Shown here piece by piece: positions 37,419 to 47,279 of a stretch of 64,000 bases of DNA. Origin of the DNA: CAYYFX01 sp046330135. Lineage in GTDB: Bacteria > ARS69. The position numbers and the translations under genes are program-made. Numbering within the stretch: the stretch's first letter is position 1; each line of letters begins with the position of its first letter. The notes beneath the pieces are model-generated. The model was not told where the DNA came from. It was given only the letters and a program-made list of their open reading frames with translations, and did no database searches. Where the stretch lies: the NCBI GenBank assembly GCA_046330135.1, contig JAXLTI010000005.1, positions 372,001 to 436,000 of the forward strand, in the 5' to 3' direction.

Positions 37419-37811
37419 ATGAAGAAAGGCACGATTCAGGCCACGGGCCGCCGGAAGACGTCGGTGGCGCAGGTGCGGCTGACGCCCGGGTCCGGGCGGC
37501 GGATGATCAACGGCCGCGAGTTCCGCGACTACTTCTGCCGCGAGTCGCTGGTGACGCTGATGGAGATGCCTCTTTCGCTGACGAACAACAGCGTGCACTA
37601 CGACGTCGAAGCGGCGGTCACCGGCGGCGGTCTCACGGGTCAGGCAGGCGCGGTCCGTCTCGGGATCGCGCGCGCCCTCGTGCAGGCGGACGAAGTGCTT
37701 CGTCGGCCGTTGCGCGGCGCCGGGCTCCTCACGCGGGACTCGCGCATGGTGGAGCGCAAGAAGTACGGCCAGGCCGGCGCGCGCCGGCGGTTCCAGTTCA
37801 GCAAGCGGTAG
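37419..37811 (+). CDS. rpsI: 30S ribosomal protein S9
   Basis: 130 residues. The start ATGRRKTSVAQVRLTPGSG, the middle GGGLTGQAGAVRLGIARAL and the C-terminal RMVERKKYGQAGARRRFQFSKR signature are all typical, ending with the Arg that contacts the P-site tRNA. Confidence 0.98.
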   Translation: MKKGTIQATGRRKTSVAQVRLTPGSGRRMINGREFRDYFCRESLVTLMEMPLSLTNNSVHYDVEAAVTGGGLTGQAGAVRLGIARALVQADEVLRRPLRGAGLLTRDSRMVERKKYGQAGARRRFQFSKR

Positions 37812-37826
37812 GATCGAACGACGAGC

Positions 37827-37849
37827 GCGAGGTCCCTCGAGGACCTCGC
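37827..37849 (+). terminator. Perfect hairpin between rpsI and rpsB (terminator or leader element)
   Basis: GCGAGGTCC at 37827-37835 pairs with GGACCTCGC at 37841-37849 across the loop CTCGA. It is 16 bases past the rpsI stop and lacks a U-tract. The remaining 116 bases to rpsB hold no recognised promoter, so the element may be a terminator for rplM-rpsI or a regulatory structure in an rpsB leader. Confidence 0.45.
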
Positions 37850-37965
37850 CGCTCTCCATCACCCACGCCGTCCGACCGGACGGGGGGTCCGAGGGGGCGA
37901 GATCGGCGCCCGCGGCCCCGGCCGGAACGACGACGGCGGCGGATCAACCGAAAAGGAGACCGATC

Positions 37966-38751
<786 letters not shown>

Positions 38752-38891
38752 GCGCACGGCCTTCGCCCGAAGTGCTTCCGCCGCTGCGCGGCGACCCGCA
38801 TCGGGCGCACCCCATCGCGCATCGAAACGAGACGAACGCCCGACGGAGCGCACGGACGCCCCGAGCCGGGCGCTCCGAGGAGGAAGACCCG

Positions 38892-39497
38892 ATGACCATC
38901 GAAGCCAACATGGTGAAAGAGCTCCGCGAGAAGACCGGCGCCGGCATCATGGACTGCAAGAAGGCGCTCGCCGAGACGCAGGGGAACGTGGAAGAGGCCG
39001 TCTCGTTCCTTCGCAAGAAGGGGCTCGCGGCGGCGGCCAAGAAGAGCGGGCGGGAGACGAAGGAAGGGCTGATCGGATCCTACGTGCACGTGACGGGCAA
39101 GATCGGCGTCCTCGTGGAGGTCGCCTGCGAGACGGACTTCGTGGCGCGAACGGACGAGTTCCAGAAGCTCGTGCGCGACCTGGCGATGCACGTCGCCGCG
39201 CACGACCCCACGCCGCTCGGCGTCTCGCGCACCGACGTGGACCCGGCGGTCGCCGCCGCGGAGCGGGAGATCTTCCTCGCGCAGGTCATGCAGCTGGGCA
39301 AGCCGGCCAACATCGCGGAGAAGATCGTCGAGGGGAAGATGGAGAAGTGGTACGCTGAGCGCTCTCTGATGGAGCAGGCCTTCGTGAAAGACCCCGATCA
39401 GACGATCGAGGACGTCGTGAAGGCGGCCGTCGCGAAGCTCGGCGAGAACATCCAGGTGAGACGGTTCGTGCGGTTCGCGCTCGGTGCCGTCGCCTAA
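38892..39497 (+). CDS. tsf: Translation elongation factor Ts
   Basis: 201 residues, the short EF-Ts form. The N-terminal UBA-like domain reads MVKELREKTGAGIMDCKKAL; the EF-Tu nucleotide-exchange core contains YVHVTGKIGVLVEVACETDFVAR. It reloads EF-Tu with GTP. The 140 bases after rpsB contain no obvious promoter. Confidence 0.97.
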   Translation: MTIEANMVKELREKTGAGIMDCKKALAETQGNVEEAVSFLRKKGLAAAAKKSGRETKEGLIGSYVHVTGKIGVLVEVACETDFVARTDEFQKLVRDLAMHVAAHDPTPLGVSRTDVDPAVAAAEREIFLAQVMQLGKPANIAEKIVEGKMEKWYAERSLMEQAFVKDPDQTIEDVVKAAVAKLGENIQVRRFVRFALGAVA

Positions 39498-39548
39498 GTC
39501 GGGTCGGCGCGAGACCCGGCGCGCCGATCCGGCCCTCCGGAGCAAGCC

Positions 39549-40274
39549 ATGAGCACGCCTCGCTACAAGAGGATCCTGCTCAAGCTCTCGGGCGAAGTGC
39601 TCGCCGGCGACCAGGGCTTCGGCATCGATCCGCCCATCCTGGATCGCGTGGCCTCCCAGGTGCGCGAGATCACCGAGCTCGAAGTCCAGGTCGGCATCGT
39701 GATCGGCGGCGGCAACATCTTCCGAGGGCTGGCCGCGAGCCGCCTCGGGATGGACCGCGTCAACGGCGACTACATGGGCATGCTCGCCACCGTCATCAAC
39801 GCGCTGGCGCTGCAGGACTGCCTCGAGAAGATCGGCGTGCCCACGCGCGTGATGACCGCGATCAACGTGCAGGAGGTCGCGGAGCCGTACATCCGCCGTC
39901 GCGCCATCCGCCACCTGGAGAAGGGGCGCGTCATCATCCTGGCCGCCGGTACCGGGAATCCCTTCTTCACCACGGACACCGCGGCGAGCCTCCGCGCCGT
40001 CGAGATCGGCGCCGAGGTGATCATGAAGGCCACGAAGGTGGAGGGCGTCTACACCGCGGATCCCGAGCAGGACGCGAACGCGCAGCTTCTGCGCCGGATC
40101 TCGTTCAAGGAAGTGCTCACGCGGGGCCTCCGCGTGATGGACGCCACGGCCATCTCGCTCTGCATGGAGAACGATCTCCCGATCTTGGTCTTCAAGCTCG
40201 GGGAAGGGAACAACATGCGTCGGGTGCTCTTGGGCGAGGACATCGGAACGCTGGTGGGGAGTAGCGCAAAATGA
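39549..40274 (+). CDS. pyrH: Uridylate kinase
   Basis: 241 residues, hexameric bacterial UMP kinase. Motifs: RILLKLSGEVLAGDQGFGID, VIGGGNIFRG, GTGNPFFTTDTAASLRA and TADPEQDANA. It phosphorylates UMP to UDP. It is followed by frr with an ATGA overlap. Confidence 0.97.
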   Translation: MSTPRYKRILLKLSGEVLAGDQGFGIDPPILDRVASQVREITELEVQVGIVIGGGNIFRGLAASRLGMDRVNGDYMGMLATVINALALQDCLEKIGVPTRVMTAINVQEVAEPYIRRRAIRHLEKGRVIILAAGTGNPFFTTDTAASLRAVEIGAEVIMKATKVEGVYTADPEQDANAQLLRRISFKEVLTRGLRVMDATAISLCMENDLPILVFKLGEGNNMRRVLLGEDIGTLVGSSAK

Positions 40275-40828
40275 ACGACGCGATCTACCGCGAGTGCGAA
40301 CAGAAGATGAAGAACGCCATCGACGCCGCCAAGCGCGAGTTCTCGAAGCTTCGCGCGGGCAAGGCCACCCCGGCGCTGCTGGAGGGCGTCCGGGTGGAGG
40401 CGTACGGACAGACGTCGCCCCTGAACCAGGTGGGCACGGTCGGCGCGCCGGAGCCGCGGCTCCTGGTCGTCCAGCCGTGGGACAAGAGCCTCATCGGCGC
40501 CATCGAGAAGGCGATCCGGGCGGCGGACCTCGGGCTCAACCCGTCGAACGACGGGGTGGTCGTGCGGGTGCCCATTCCCGCCCTGACCGAGGAGCGTCGC
40601 AAGGAGCTGGTCAAGATCGCGAAGTCGCACGGCGAGGAGGGTCGGGTCGCCATCCGCAACGCCCGCCGCGACGCGAACGACGCGCTGAAGAAGGGCTTCA
40701 AGGACGGCAAGCTCACGGAGGACGAGGAGAAGCGCGGGCACGACAAGATCCAGGAGCTCACGGACAAGTACGTGAAGGACATCGACGCCGCGCTCGCCGC
40801 GAAAGAGAAGGAGATCCTCGCGATCTGA
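40271..40828 (+). CDS. frr: Ribosome recycling factor
   Basis: 185 residues, exactly the family length. It has LRAGKATPALLEGVRVEAYG, the central LNPSNDGVVVRVPIPALTEERRKEL, and the C-terminal helix. Frr splits post-termination ribosomes with EF-G. The ATG overlaps the pyrH stop. Confidence 0.98.
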   Translation: MNDAIYRECEQKMKNAIDAAKREFSKLRAGKATPALLEGVRVEAYGQTSPLNQVGTVGAPEPRLLVVQPWDKSLIGAIEKAIRAADLGLNPSNDGVVVRVPIPALTEERRKELVKIAKSHGEEGRVAIRNARRDANDALKKGFKDGKLTEDEEKRGHDKIQELTDKYVKDIDAALAAKEKEILAI

Positions 40829-40838
40829 TGGGAGGTCC

Positions 40839-41645
40839 ATGAGGCAGCGCGAGCTCGAGCTGAAGCGCGAGATCGAAGCCGCGGCGGCGGCGGGAGCCGA
40901 CATCCCCCGGCACGTCGCGATCATCATGGACGGCAACGGCCGCTGGGCGAAGAGCCGCCGCCTGCCGCGCCTGGCCGGCCACCGCGCCGGCGTGCAGCCG
41001 GTCCGCGAGTCCGTGCGCGCGTGCGACGAGCTCGGCGTCGAGGTCCTCACGCTCTACGCGTTCTCCGTGGAGAACTGGAACCGCCCGCGCGCCGAGGTCA
41101 ACGGGCTGATGCAGGCGCTCAAGGACACGCTGCGCCGCGAAGAGCCCGAGTTGAACGAGAACGGCGTGAGTCTCAGGACGATCGGTCGGATCACCGACCT
41201 GCCGTGGGACGTGCGGCGCCAGATCGAGCGCACCACGCGGGCCCTCGAGCACAATCGCGGCATGGTGCTGAACCTCGCGCTGTCCTACGGCGGGCGGCCG
41301 GAGATCGTGGAGGCCGCTCGGAAGGCCGTGGAGGAGATCGCCGCGGGACGCCTTCGCCTCGAGGACCTGGACGAAGCCGCCTTCGGCGAGCTGCTCTCCA
41401 CGCGCGGGCTCCCGGACCCGGACCTGTTGATCCGCACCTCGGGGGAGCTGCGCGTGTCGAACTTCCTCCTCTGGCAGATCGCCTACGCGGAGATCTGGGT
41501 CACCCCCACGCCGTGGCCCGAGTTCGGGCGCCTCGAGCTCTACACCGCGATCCGCGACTTCCAGAAGCGCGAGCGACGCTTCGGCCGGATTGCCAGCCCC
41601 TCCCGTCCCGCCGAGACCGCCGCGCCGCTTCCCGGAAAGAAGTAG
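40839..41645 (+). CDS. uppS: Isoprenyl transferase (undecaprenyl diphosphate synthase)
   Basis: 268 residues, cis-prenyltransferase. Motifs: IIMDGNGRWAK with the essential Asp, LYAFSVENWNRP, and IRTSGELRVSNFLLWQ with the conserved Arg pair. It makes the C55 carrier lipid for peptidoglycan and other envelope sugars. The Ser/Pro-rich tail of about 20 residues is not conserved. Confidence 0.96.
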   Translation: MRQRELELKREIEAAAAAGADIPRHVAIIMDGNGRWAKSRRLPRLAGHRAGVQPVRESVRACDELGVEVLTLYAFSVENWNRPRAEVNGLMQALKDTLRREEPELNENGVSLRTIGRITDLPWDVRRQIERTTRALEHNRGMVLNLALSYGGRPEIVEAARKAVEEIAAGRLRLEDLDEAAFGELLSTRGLPDPDLLIRTSGELRVSNFLLWQIAYAEIWVTPTPWPEFGRLELYTAIRDFQKRERRFGRIASPSRPAETAAPLPGKK

Positions 41646-41647
41646 GC

Positions 41648-42502
41648 GTGGGCACTCTCGCTCGCGCGCTGTCGGCCGCCGTCTTTCTTCCGTTCCTGGT
41701 GTTCGTGGCGCGCACCGGAGGCGGGGTGTTCCTGCTCTTCCTCGACATGACGATGGTCGTGGCGCTCTGGGAGTTCTACCGGCTCATGGAGGCGAAGGGC
41801 GTGAACCCGTCGAAGCGCCTCGGGGTCGCGGCGGCGCTCATCCTCTCCACGATCACCTACTGGTACGGCCCCTCCGGCGGGCACCACTCGCTCGGGATCT
41901 TCCTGGCGGCGTTCATGGTGTCGATCTCGTTGCGGGAGCTGTTCCGGCCGGAGATGGCCTTCCCGATCTACGACATCGCCACCACGATGTTCGGCGTCTT
42001 CTACGTCGGCTGGCTGATGCTGCACCTGCTCCTGCTGCGCGAGCTGCCGCGGGAGTTCGGTCTGCCCGACTCGGCGGGCAGCTCCTTCGTGCTCTACGTG
42101 TTCCTCCTCGCGTGGGGGTGCGACACGGGCGCCTACTTCACGGGGCTCGCGATCGGGCGGCATCGCCTCGCGCCGAAGGTCAGCCCGAAGAAGTCCGTGG
42201 AGGGCGCGGCCGGGGGATTCCTGGCGTGCGTGGGCGCGGCGTTCCTCGGCCGGGCCTGGTTCGTCCGCGACGCGGCGGGCGCGGCGTACCTCACGTCGGG
42301 GCAGACGCTCGCGCTCGGGATCCTCGTGGGAGTGGCGGCGCAGCTGGGCGACCTCGTGGAGTCCCTGCTCAAACGGGACGCCCAGATCAAGGACACGTCG
42401 GCTATGATCCCCGGACACGGCGGGGTGCTGGATCGCTTCGACAGCCTCCTGTTCTCGGCGCCGGTGGCCTACTACTTCCTCGCGTTCGTGGTGCTCGGAT
42501 GA
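41648..42502 (+). CDS. cdsA: Phosphatidate cytidylyltransferase
   Basis: 284 residues from GTG 41648, an integral membrane enzyme with about seven helices. The C-terminal CDP-diglyceride synthase signature is complete (KRDAQIKDTSAMIPGHGGVLDRFDSL), with the preceding SPKKSVEGAAGG. It makes CDP-diacylglycerol for phospholipids. Two bases separate it from uppS, and its stop overlaps the dxr start. Confidence 0.96.
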   Translation: MGTLARALSAAVFLPFLVFVARTGGGVFLLFLDMTMVVALWEFYRLMEAKGVNPSKRLGVAAALILSTITYWYGPSGGHHSLGIFLAAFMVSISLRELFRPEMAFPIYDIATTMFGVFYVGWLMLHLLLLRELPREFGLPDSAGSSFVLYVFLLAWGCDTGAYFTGLAIGRHRLAPKVSPKKSVEGAAGGFLACVGAAFLGRAWFVRDAAGAAYLTSGQTLALGILVGVAAQLGDLVESLLKRDAQIKDTSAMIPGHGGVLDRFDSLLFSAPVAYYFLAFVVLG

Positions 42503-43725
42503 CCTCCGGCGACCTCGGCACTCTCCAACGCCGAATCGCGCTCCTCGGCTCGTCCGGCTCGATCGGCCTCAGCACGCTCGCGGTGGCGAGGCACTGGCCC
42601 GAGCGCTTCCGCATCGAGGCGCTCGCGGTGGGCTCGAAGTGGGAGATCCTGCTGGAGCAGATCCGCGAGTTCCGCCCGAGCGTGGTGGCGGTCGGCGACC
42701 CCGGCGCGGCACGACGACTCCGCGAGGCGCTCGCGAGCAACCCGGCCCCGGCGGCGCCCGAAGTGCTCGAGGGCGTGGCCGGCGTGCGCGAGCTGGCGCG
42801 GGGGCCGAGCGTGGACCTGGTCGTGAACGGTCTGGTCGGCAGTCAGGGCCTCGTCCCCACGCTCGACGCTCTCGAGTGCGGACACGACGTCGCGCTCGCC
42901 AACAAGGAGCCGCTCGTGGTGGCGGGGGAGCTGGTGCTGGCGGTGGCGCGCAAGAGCGGGGCACGGCTCCTGCCCCTGGACAGCGAGCTCTCCGCGATCC
43001 ACCAATGCCTCCGCGGCAACCCCGAGCGGGCTGTCCGGCGGGTGATTCTCACGGCGTCCGGGGGTCCGTTCCGCACTCGCCCCGCCCACGAGTTCGACGG
43101 CATCACGCCCGAGGAGGCGCTCGCGCACCCCACCTGGAACATGGGGCCGAAGATCACCGTGGACTCGGCCACGCTCATGAACAAGGGCCTCGAGGTCATC
43201 GAGACGCACCACTACTTCGACCTGCCGCATTCCCGCATCGAGGTCGTGGTCCACCCGCAGTCTCTGGTTCATTCGCTCGTCGAGTTCGTCGATCATTCGG
43301 TCATGGCGCAGATCTCCGAGCCCGACATGTGCCTCCCGATCCAGTACGCCCTGACCTGGCCGGAGCGCCTGCCGTCGGTCGTGGCGTCCCTGGACCTCGT
43401 GCGCGCGGGCGCCCTCACGTTCGAGGAGCCGGACCTGGCTCGCTTCCCGTGCCTCTCGCTCGCCCGGCAGGCCGGCGAGGCCGGCGGAACCGCCCCGGCC
43501 GTGCTGAACGCCGCGAACGAGGTCGCCGTGGTGGCATTTCTGGCCTCCGAGATCGCCTTCCCGGAGATTCCCGCCGTCATCGAGGACTGCCTCGCCCGCT
43601 GCGCCACCCGCCCGGAGCCCACGCTGGAGAACTTCCAGGAGGCGGACGGGTTCACGCGCCGGGAGGCCCGCCGACTGATCAGCCGCCACCCCGTCCGTGT
43701 TCGCGTCCCCGGAGGAACTTCGTGA
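42499..43725 (+). CDS. dxr: 1-deoxy-D-xylulose-5-phosphate reductoisomerase
   Basis: 408 residues. The NADPH-binding GSSGSIGLSTL is at the N-terminus, followed by LANKEPLVVAG, PLDSELSAIHQ, NMGPKITVDSATLMNKGLE and ETHHYFDLP, with the metal-binding acids. It catalyses the committed step of the MEP isoprenoid pathway, which supplies the uppS product upstream. It overlaps both neighbours by four bases. Confidence 0.97.
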   Translation: MTSGDLGTLQRRIALLGSSGSIGLSTLAVARHWPERFRIEALAVGSKWEILLEQIREFRPSVVAVGDPGAARRLREALASNPAPAAPEVLEGVAGVRELARGPSVDLVVNGLVGSQGLVPTLDALECGHDVALANKEPLVVAGELVLAVARKSGARLLPLDSELSAIHQCLRGNPERAVRRVILTASGGPFRTRPAHEFDGITPEEALAHPTWNMGPKITVDSATLMNKGLEVIETHHYFDLPHSRIEVVVHPQSLVHSLVEFVDHSVMAQISEPDMCLPIQYALTWPERLPSVVASLDLVRAGALTFEEPDLARFPCLSLARQAGEAGGTAPAVLNAANEVAVVAFLASEIAFPEIPAVIEDCLARCATRPEPTLENFQEADGFTRREARRLISRHPVRVRVPGGTS

Positions 43726-45077
43726 GCTTCTTCGCGCCCGCCCTCTACCTGGTCATCGCGCTCTCGATCCTCGTCCTCGTGCACGAGTGGGGGCACTTCA
43801 TCGTGGCGCGACGCACCGGCGTGCGCGTGCTCAAGTTCTCGATCGGCTTCGGGCCCGAGGTGGTGGGCGTGACGCGCGGCGAGACGCGCTGGTGCTTGAG
43901 CGCGATTCCCTTCGGCGGGTACGTGAAGTTCGCGGGCGACAACCCCGAGGAATCGCGGGACGGCGCGTCGGACGAGTTCCTCTCGCAGACGGTCGGCGTG
44001 CGCTCCGCGATCGTGCTGGCGGGGCCGGTGATGAACTACGTCCTGGCCATCGCCCTCTTCGCGGGCGTGCTCTACATGGCGGGCGAGCCCGTCGCGCACT
44101 CCACGAAGATCGGCGAGGTCGTGGCGGGATCCGTGGCGGAGTCGGTGGGGATCCAGGCGGGGGACGTGGTGCGATCCGTGAACGGCACGCACGTGGAGGA
44201 CTGGGATTCCTTCACGCACGAGCTGTACCGGATCGGTCCCGCGCAGGACTACAAGTTCGAGATGGACCGCAAGGGTCAGACGGTGGAGATCGCCGGGCGC
44301 ACGAAGGCGGACCGGGGCTTCGGGCCGGACTCCCCGCTCGGCGTCATCTACCACCGTGATGCCGTCCTCGGCTACGTCAAGCGGGGCGATCCGGCGTGGA
44401 AGGCGGGGCTCCGCACCGGGGACCGCATCCTCGAGTACGACGGGCGCAAGGCGGATCGTTGGGCGGACTTCGCGGACTACGCCGCGGATCACGCGGGGAA
44501 GGGGATCGCGATCACCTGGCAGCGGGACCGCGCCACGCTGCGCGGGACGCTCCAGCCCGAGTCGCGCGCCCTGAAGGAGGACGGCGGGGAGACGCGCACG
44601 ATCGGCGCGATCGGCGCGCAGCCCTTCGTCGAGACGCGGCACGTGGGGCTCGTGGAGGCGGTGCGCGGCGGCGCCGAGGAGACGTGGAGCCTCACGTCGC
44701 ACGTCGTGGCCTTCATCCCGAAGCTCCCGATCCTCGTCGTGCAGGGGCTCGGCCGTCTCGTGACCGGCCGCCCGGCGCAGGACGAAGGCTTGGGCGGTCC
44801 TCTCCGCATGGCGGAGATGTTCGGGGAAGCAGCGCGCTGGGGCATCGTGGCGTTCCTCGTGATGATGGCGAACATCTCCACCCAGCTCGCCATCTTCAAC
44901 CTCCTGCCCATCCCGGTGCTGGATGGCGGACATCTCGCGCTGCACCTCGTGGAGGTCGTGACGCGGCGCCCGCCCTCGCTCCGCGTGAAGGTGATCCTGC
45001 AGCAGATCGGCTTCGCCCTGCTCGTTCTCCTCATGCTCTCCGTCACCGTCATGGACGTCGGGCGGGCTCTCGGATAG
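43722..45077 (+). CDS. rseP: Site-2 intramembrane zinc protease RseP
   Basis: 451 residues from GTG 43722, with GGAGG eight bases before. HEWGH at residues 21-25 holds the zinc ligands and catalytic Glu in the first transmembrane helix. Two tandem PDZ domains (about 120-200 and 215-290) follow, then the third zinc ligand region LLPIPVLDGGHL and the last helix. It cleaves anti-sigma factors and remnant signal peptides. Ends the rpsB cluster. Confidence 0.95.
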   Translation: MSFFAPALYLVIALSILVLVHEWGHFIVARRTGVRVLKFSIGFGPEVVGVTRGETRWCLSAIPFGGYVKFAGDNPEESRDGASDEFLSQTVGVRSAIVLAGPVMNYVLAIALFAGVLYMAGEPVAHSTKIGEVVAGSVAESVGIQAGDVVRSVNGTHVEDWDSFTHELYRIGPAQDYKFEMDRKGQTVEIAGRTKADRGFGPDSPLGVIYHRDAVLGYVKRGDPAWKAGLRTGDRILEYDGRKADRWADFADYAADHAGKGIAITWQRDRATLRGTLQPESRALKEDGGETRTIGAIGAQPFVETRHVGLVEAVRGGAEETWSLTSHVVAFIPKLPILVVQGLGRLVTGRPAQDEGLGGPLRMAEMFGEAARWGIVAFLVMMANISTQLAIFNLLPIPVLDGGHLALHLVEVVTRRPPSLRVKVILQQIGFALLVLLMLSVTVMDVGRALG

Positions 45078-45207
45078 CTTCTCCGGGATAGGCTCGCGTC
45101 TCCGCGCGGGCCGCGGCGAATCCCGCGCGACGCTTCCGGGGGCGCATCCCCCCCTTGCCTCCCGGCACGTCCGGCGGAACGCCGAACCTCTGACGGGAGT
45201 CATCCCC

Positions 45208-47109
45208 ATGCACGCGAAACGTGTCCTCGGGGGCGCGATCCTGGCTGCGATCGCGGCCCTCGGTCTTTCGGCCGCCCCTGCTCTCGCCCAGCACGCCGCC
45301 CGCCAGCGCTCCGAGATCGAGGAGCGCTATCAATGGAACCTCGCGGACGTCTACCCGACGGACGAGGCCTGGGAGGCCGACCTCGCGAAGGCCCAGACGA
45401 TGCTGACGCACCTCGAGGGGCTCCGGGCGGAGATCGGCCCGCTGGACTCCGGGAAGAAGCTCCTGGCGCTCAACAAGGCCACGGAGGACGCGCAGCGCCT
45501 CGGCGAGAAGCTCTTCACGTACGCGGCGCTCAAGGCGGACCAGGACACGCGCGTGTCGAAGTACACGGGCTACAAGCAGCAGATGGAAGGCCTCCAGACC
45601 AAGATGATGACCGCGCTTGCGTGGGTGCAGCCGGCCATCCTCGAGATCCCGCGCGAGAAGGTCGAGCAGTGGATGAAGACCACGGACGGCCTCGCCGTCT
45701 ACAAGCACTCCTTCGAGGACCTCTGGCGCCAGCAGAAGCACGTCCTCTCCGAGAAGGAGGAGAGGATCCTCTCGCTGGCCGGCGACGTCGCCAGCGTGCC
45801 CGACAACGCCTACGGCCAGATGATGAACGCCGACCTCACCTTCGGGACGTTCAAGAACGAGAAGGGCGAGGACGTCGAGATGACGCAGGCGCGCTACATG
45901 ACGTACATGCGCAGCCCGGACCGCCGCGTGCGCAAGGACGCGTGGGACGTGTACTACACGGGCTACGAGAAGTACCTGCACGCCAACACGGAGACGTTCG
46001 CGGGCGCGATGAAGCGCGACCTCTTCTACACGAAGGCCCGCGGCTACGCGTCGTGCGCGGAGCACGCGCTGGACGGCGACAACGTGCCGGTCTCCGTGCT
46101 GGAGAGCCTGATCGGCACCATCGAGGCCAACGTGGGCCCGATGCGCAAGTACAACGAGATGAAGCGACGCGTGATCGGCGTCGACTCCCTGGAGCACTGG
46201 GACCAGTACGTTTCGCTGGTCCCCTCGCTCGACGAGCAGGTGACCTACGAGAAGGCCACCGAGACGATCGAGGCGGCGCTCGCCCCGCTCGGCCCGCAGT
46301 ACGTCGCGGACATCAAGAAGGGCTTCACGTCGCGGTGGATCGACGTGTACGAGAACGAGGGCAAGCGGGACGGCGCGTACTCCTGGGGCTCCTTCGCCGC
46401 GCCGCATCCCTACATGCTGCTGAACTACGAGAGCCGCCTCGACGACATGTTCACGCTGGCGCACGAGATGGGGCACTCGATGCACACGTACTACACCGTG
46501 GCCACGCAGCCCCAGGTCTACGCGAACTACTCCCTCTTCGTCGCCGAGGTCGCGTCCACGACGAACGAGGCGCTGCTCATGGACTACCTCCTGAAGCAGC
46601 CCATGAATCGCGAGCGGAAGATCTTCCTGCTGAACCAGTACATCCAGCAGATCCAGGGGACGGTGTACACGCAGGTGATGTTCTCGGACTTCGAGAAGCG
46701 CACGCACGAGATGGCGGAGCGCGGCGAGCCGCTGACGGTCGACGCGCTGAACGCCGTCTACCACGAGCTGCTGGACAAGTACTCCGGCGGCGCGGTGCAC
46801 TACGGGGAGCGCTCCGGCGAGGGCTGGTGCCGCATCGGGCACTTCTACCGGGACTTCTACGTGTACAAGTACGCCACCAGCTACGCGGCGGCCACGGCGC
46901 TCTCGCGCAAGATGCTGGACGGAGAGCCGGGCGCCGTGGACCGCTACCTCACGTTCCTCAAGAGCGGCTCGAGCGACTACCCGATCGAGCTGCTGAAGCA
47001 CGCGGGCGTGGACCTGTCCACGCCGGCGCCGGTCCAGGCCACGTGCGATCTCCTCGCGAAGCTCGTCGACCAGCTCGACGCGCTCATCGCGGAGGCGCCG
47101 AAGAAGTAG
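45208..47109 (+). CDS. pepF: Oligoendopeptidase F, M3 family, with signal peptide
   Basis: 633 residues. The M3B zinc site HEMGH at residues 419-423 is followed by YTVATQPQVYANYSLFVAEVASTTNEAL, with the third ligand in the EVASTTNE segment, and by the C-terminal catalytic YATSYAAATALSRK. A clear signal peptide (MHAKRVLGGAILAAIAALG...AAPALAQ) is unusual, since most PepF are cytosolic. Export to the periplasm or beyond is inferred from this. The gene is preceded by a 130-base gap with no confident promoter. Confidence 0.94.
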   Translation: MHAKRVLGGAILAAIAALGLSAAPALAQHAARQRSEIEERYQWNLADVYPTDEAWEADLAKAQTMLTHLEGLRAEIGPLDSGKKLLALNKATEDAQRLGEKLFTYAALKADQDTRVSKYTGYKQQMEGLQTKMMTALAWVQPAILEIPREKVEQWMKTTDGLAVYKHSFEDLWRQQKHVLSEKEERILSLAGDVASVPDNAYGQMMNADLTFGTFKNEKGEDVEMTQARYMTYMRSPDRRVRKDAWDVYYTGYEKYLHANTETFAGAMKRDLFYTKARGYASCAEHALDGDNVPVSVLESLIGTIEANVGPMRKYNEMKRRVIGVDSLEHWDQYVSLVPSLDEQVTYEKATETIEAALAPLGPQYVADIKKGFTSRWIDVYENEGKRDGAYSWGSFAAPHPYMLLNYESRLDDMFTLAHEMGHSMHTYYTVATQPQVYANYSLFVAEVASTTNEALLMDYLLKQPMNRERKIFLLNQYIQQIQGTVYTQVMFSDFEKRTHEMAERGEPLTVDALNAVYHELLDKYSGGAVHYGERSGEGWCRIGHFYRDFYVYKYATSYAAATALSRKMLDGEPGAVDRYLTFLKSGSSDYPIELLKHAGVDLSTPAPVQATCDLLAKLVDQLDALIAEAPKK

Positions 47110-47150
47110 CCGAGGCGCCGTCGTCGAGGCGCGGCGGAGGCGTCGGCCGA

Positions 47151-47181
47151 CGGGCCGGTGGCGATTCACGCCGCCGGCCCG
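47151..47181 (+). terminator. Strong hairpin after pepF
   Basis: A 13-bp stem, with one T-G wobble, runs from CGGGCCGG at 47151 through GGCG, a five-base loop ATTCA, and back to CCGGCCCG ending at 47181. It lies 42 bases after the pepF stop. No U-tract follows, so termination is plausible but not proven. Confidence 0.5.
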
Positions 47182-47279
47182 CGCAGCGTTCGTGTTCCTC
47201 GAAGCTCTGGGCGCGGCGTGTTGCGGTGAGGTACGCTCGAGCCTCGGGTCTACCGGTTCCCGACGCGGAGGTTCCTTCG

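Noticed and set aside
45078..45207. Promoter before pepF
   Set aside because: Only TTGCCT-like and GATAGG-like boxes at wrong spacing; no confident pair.
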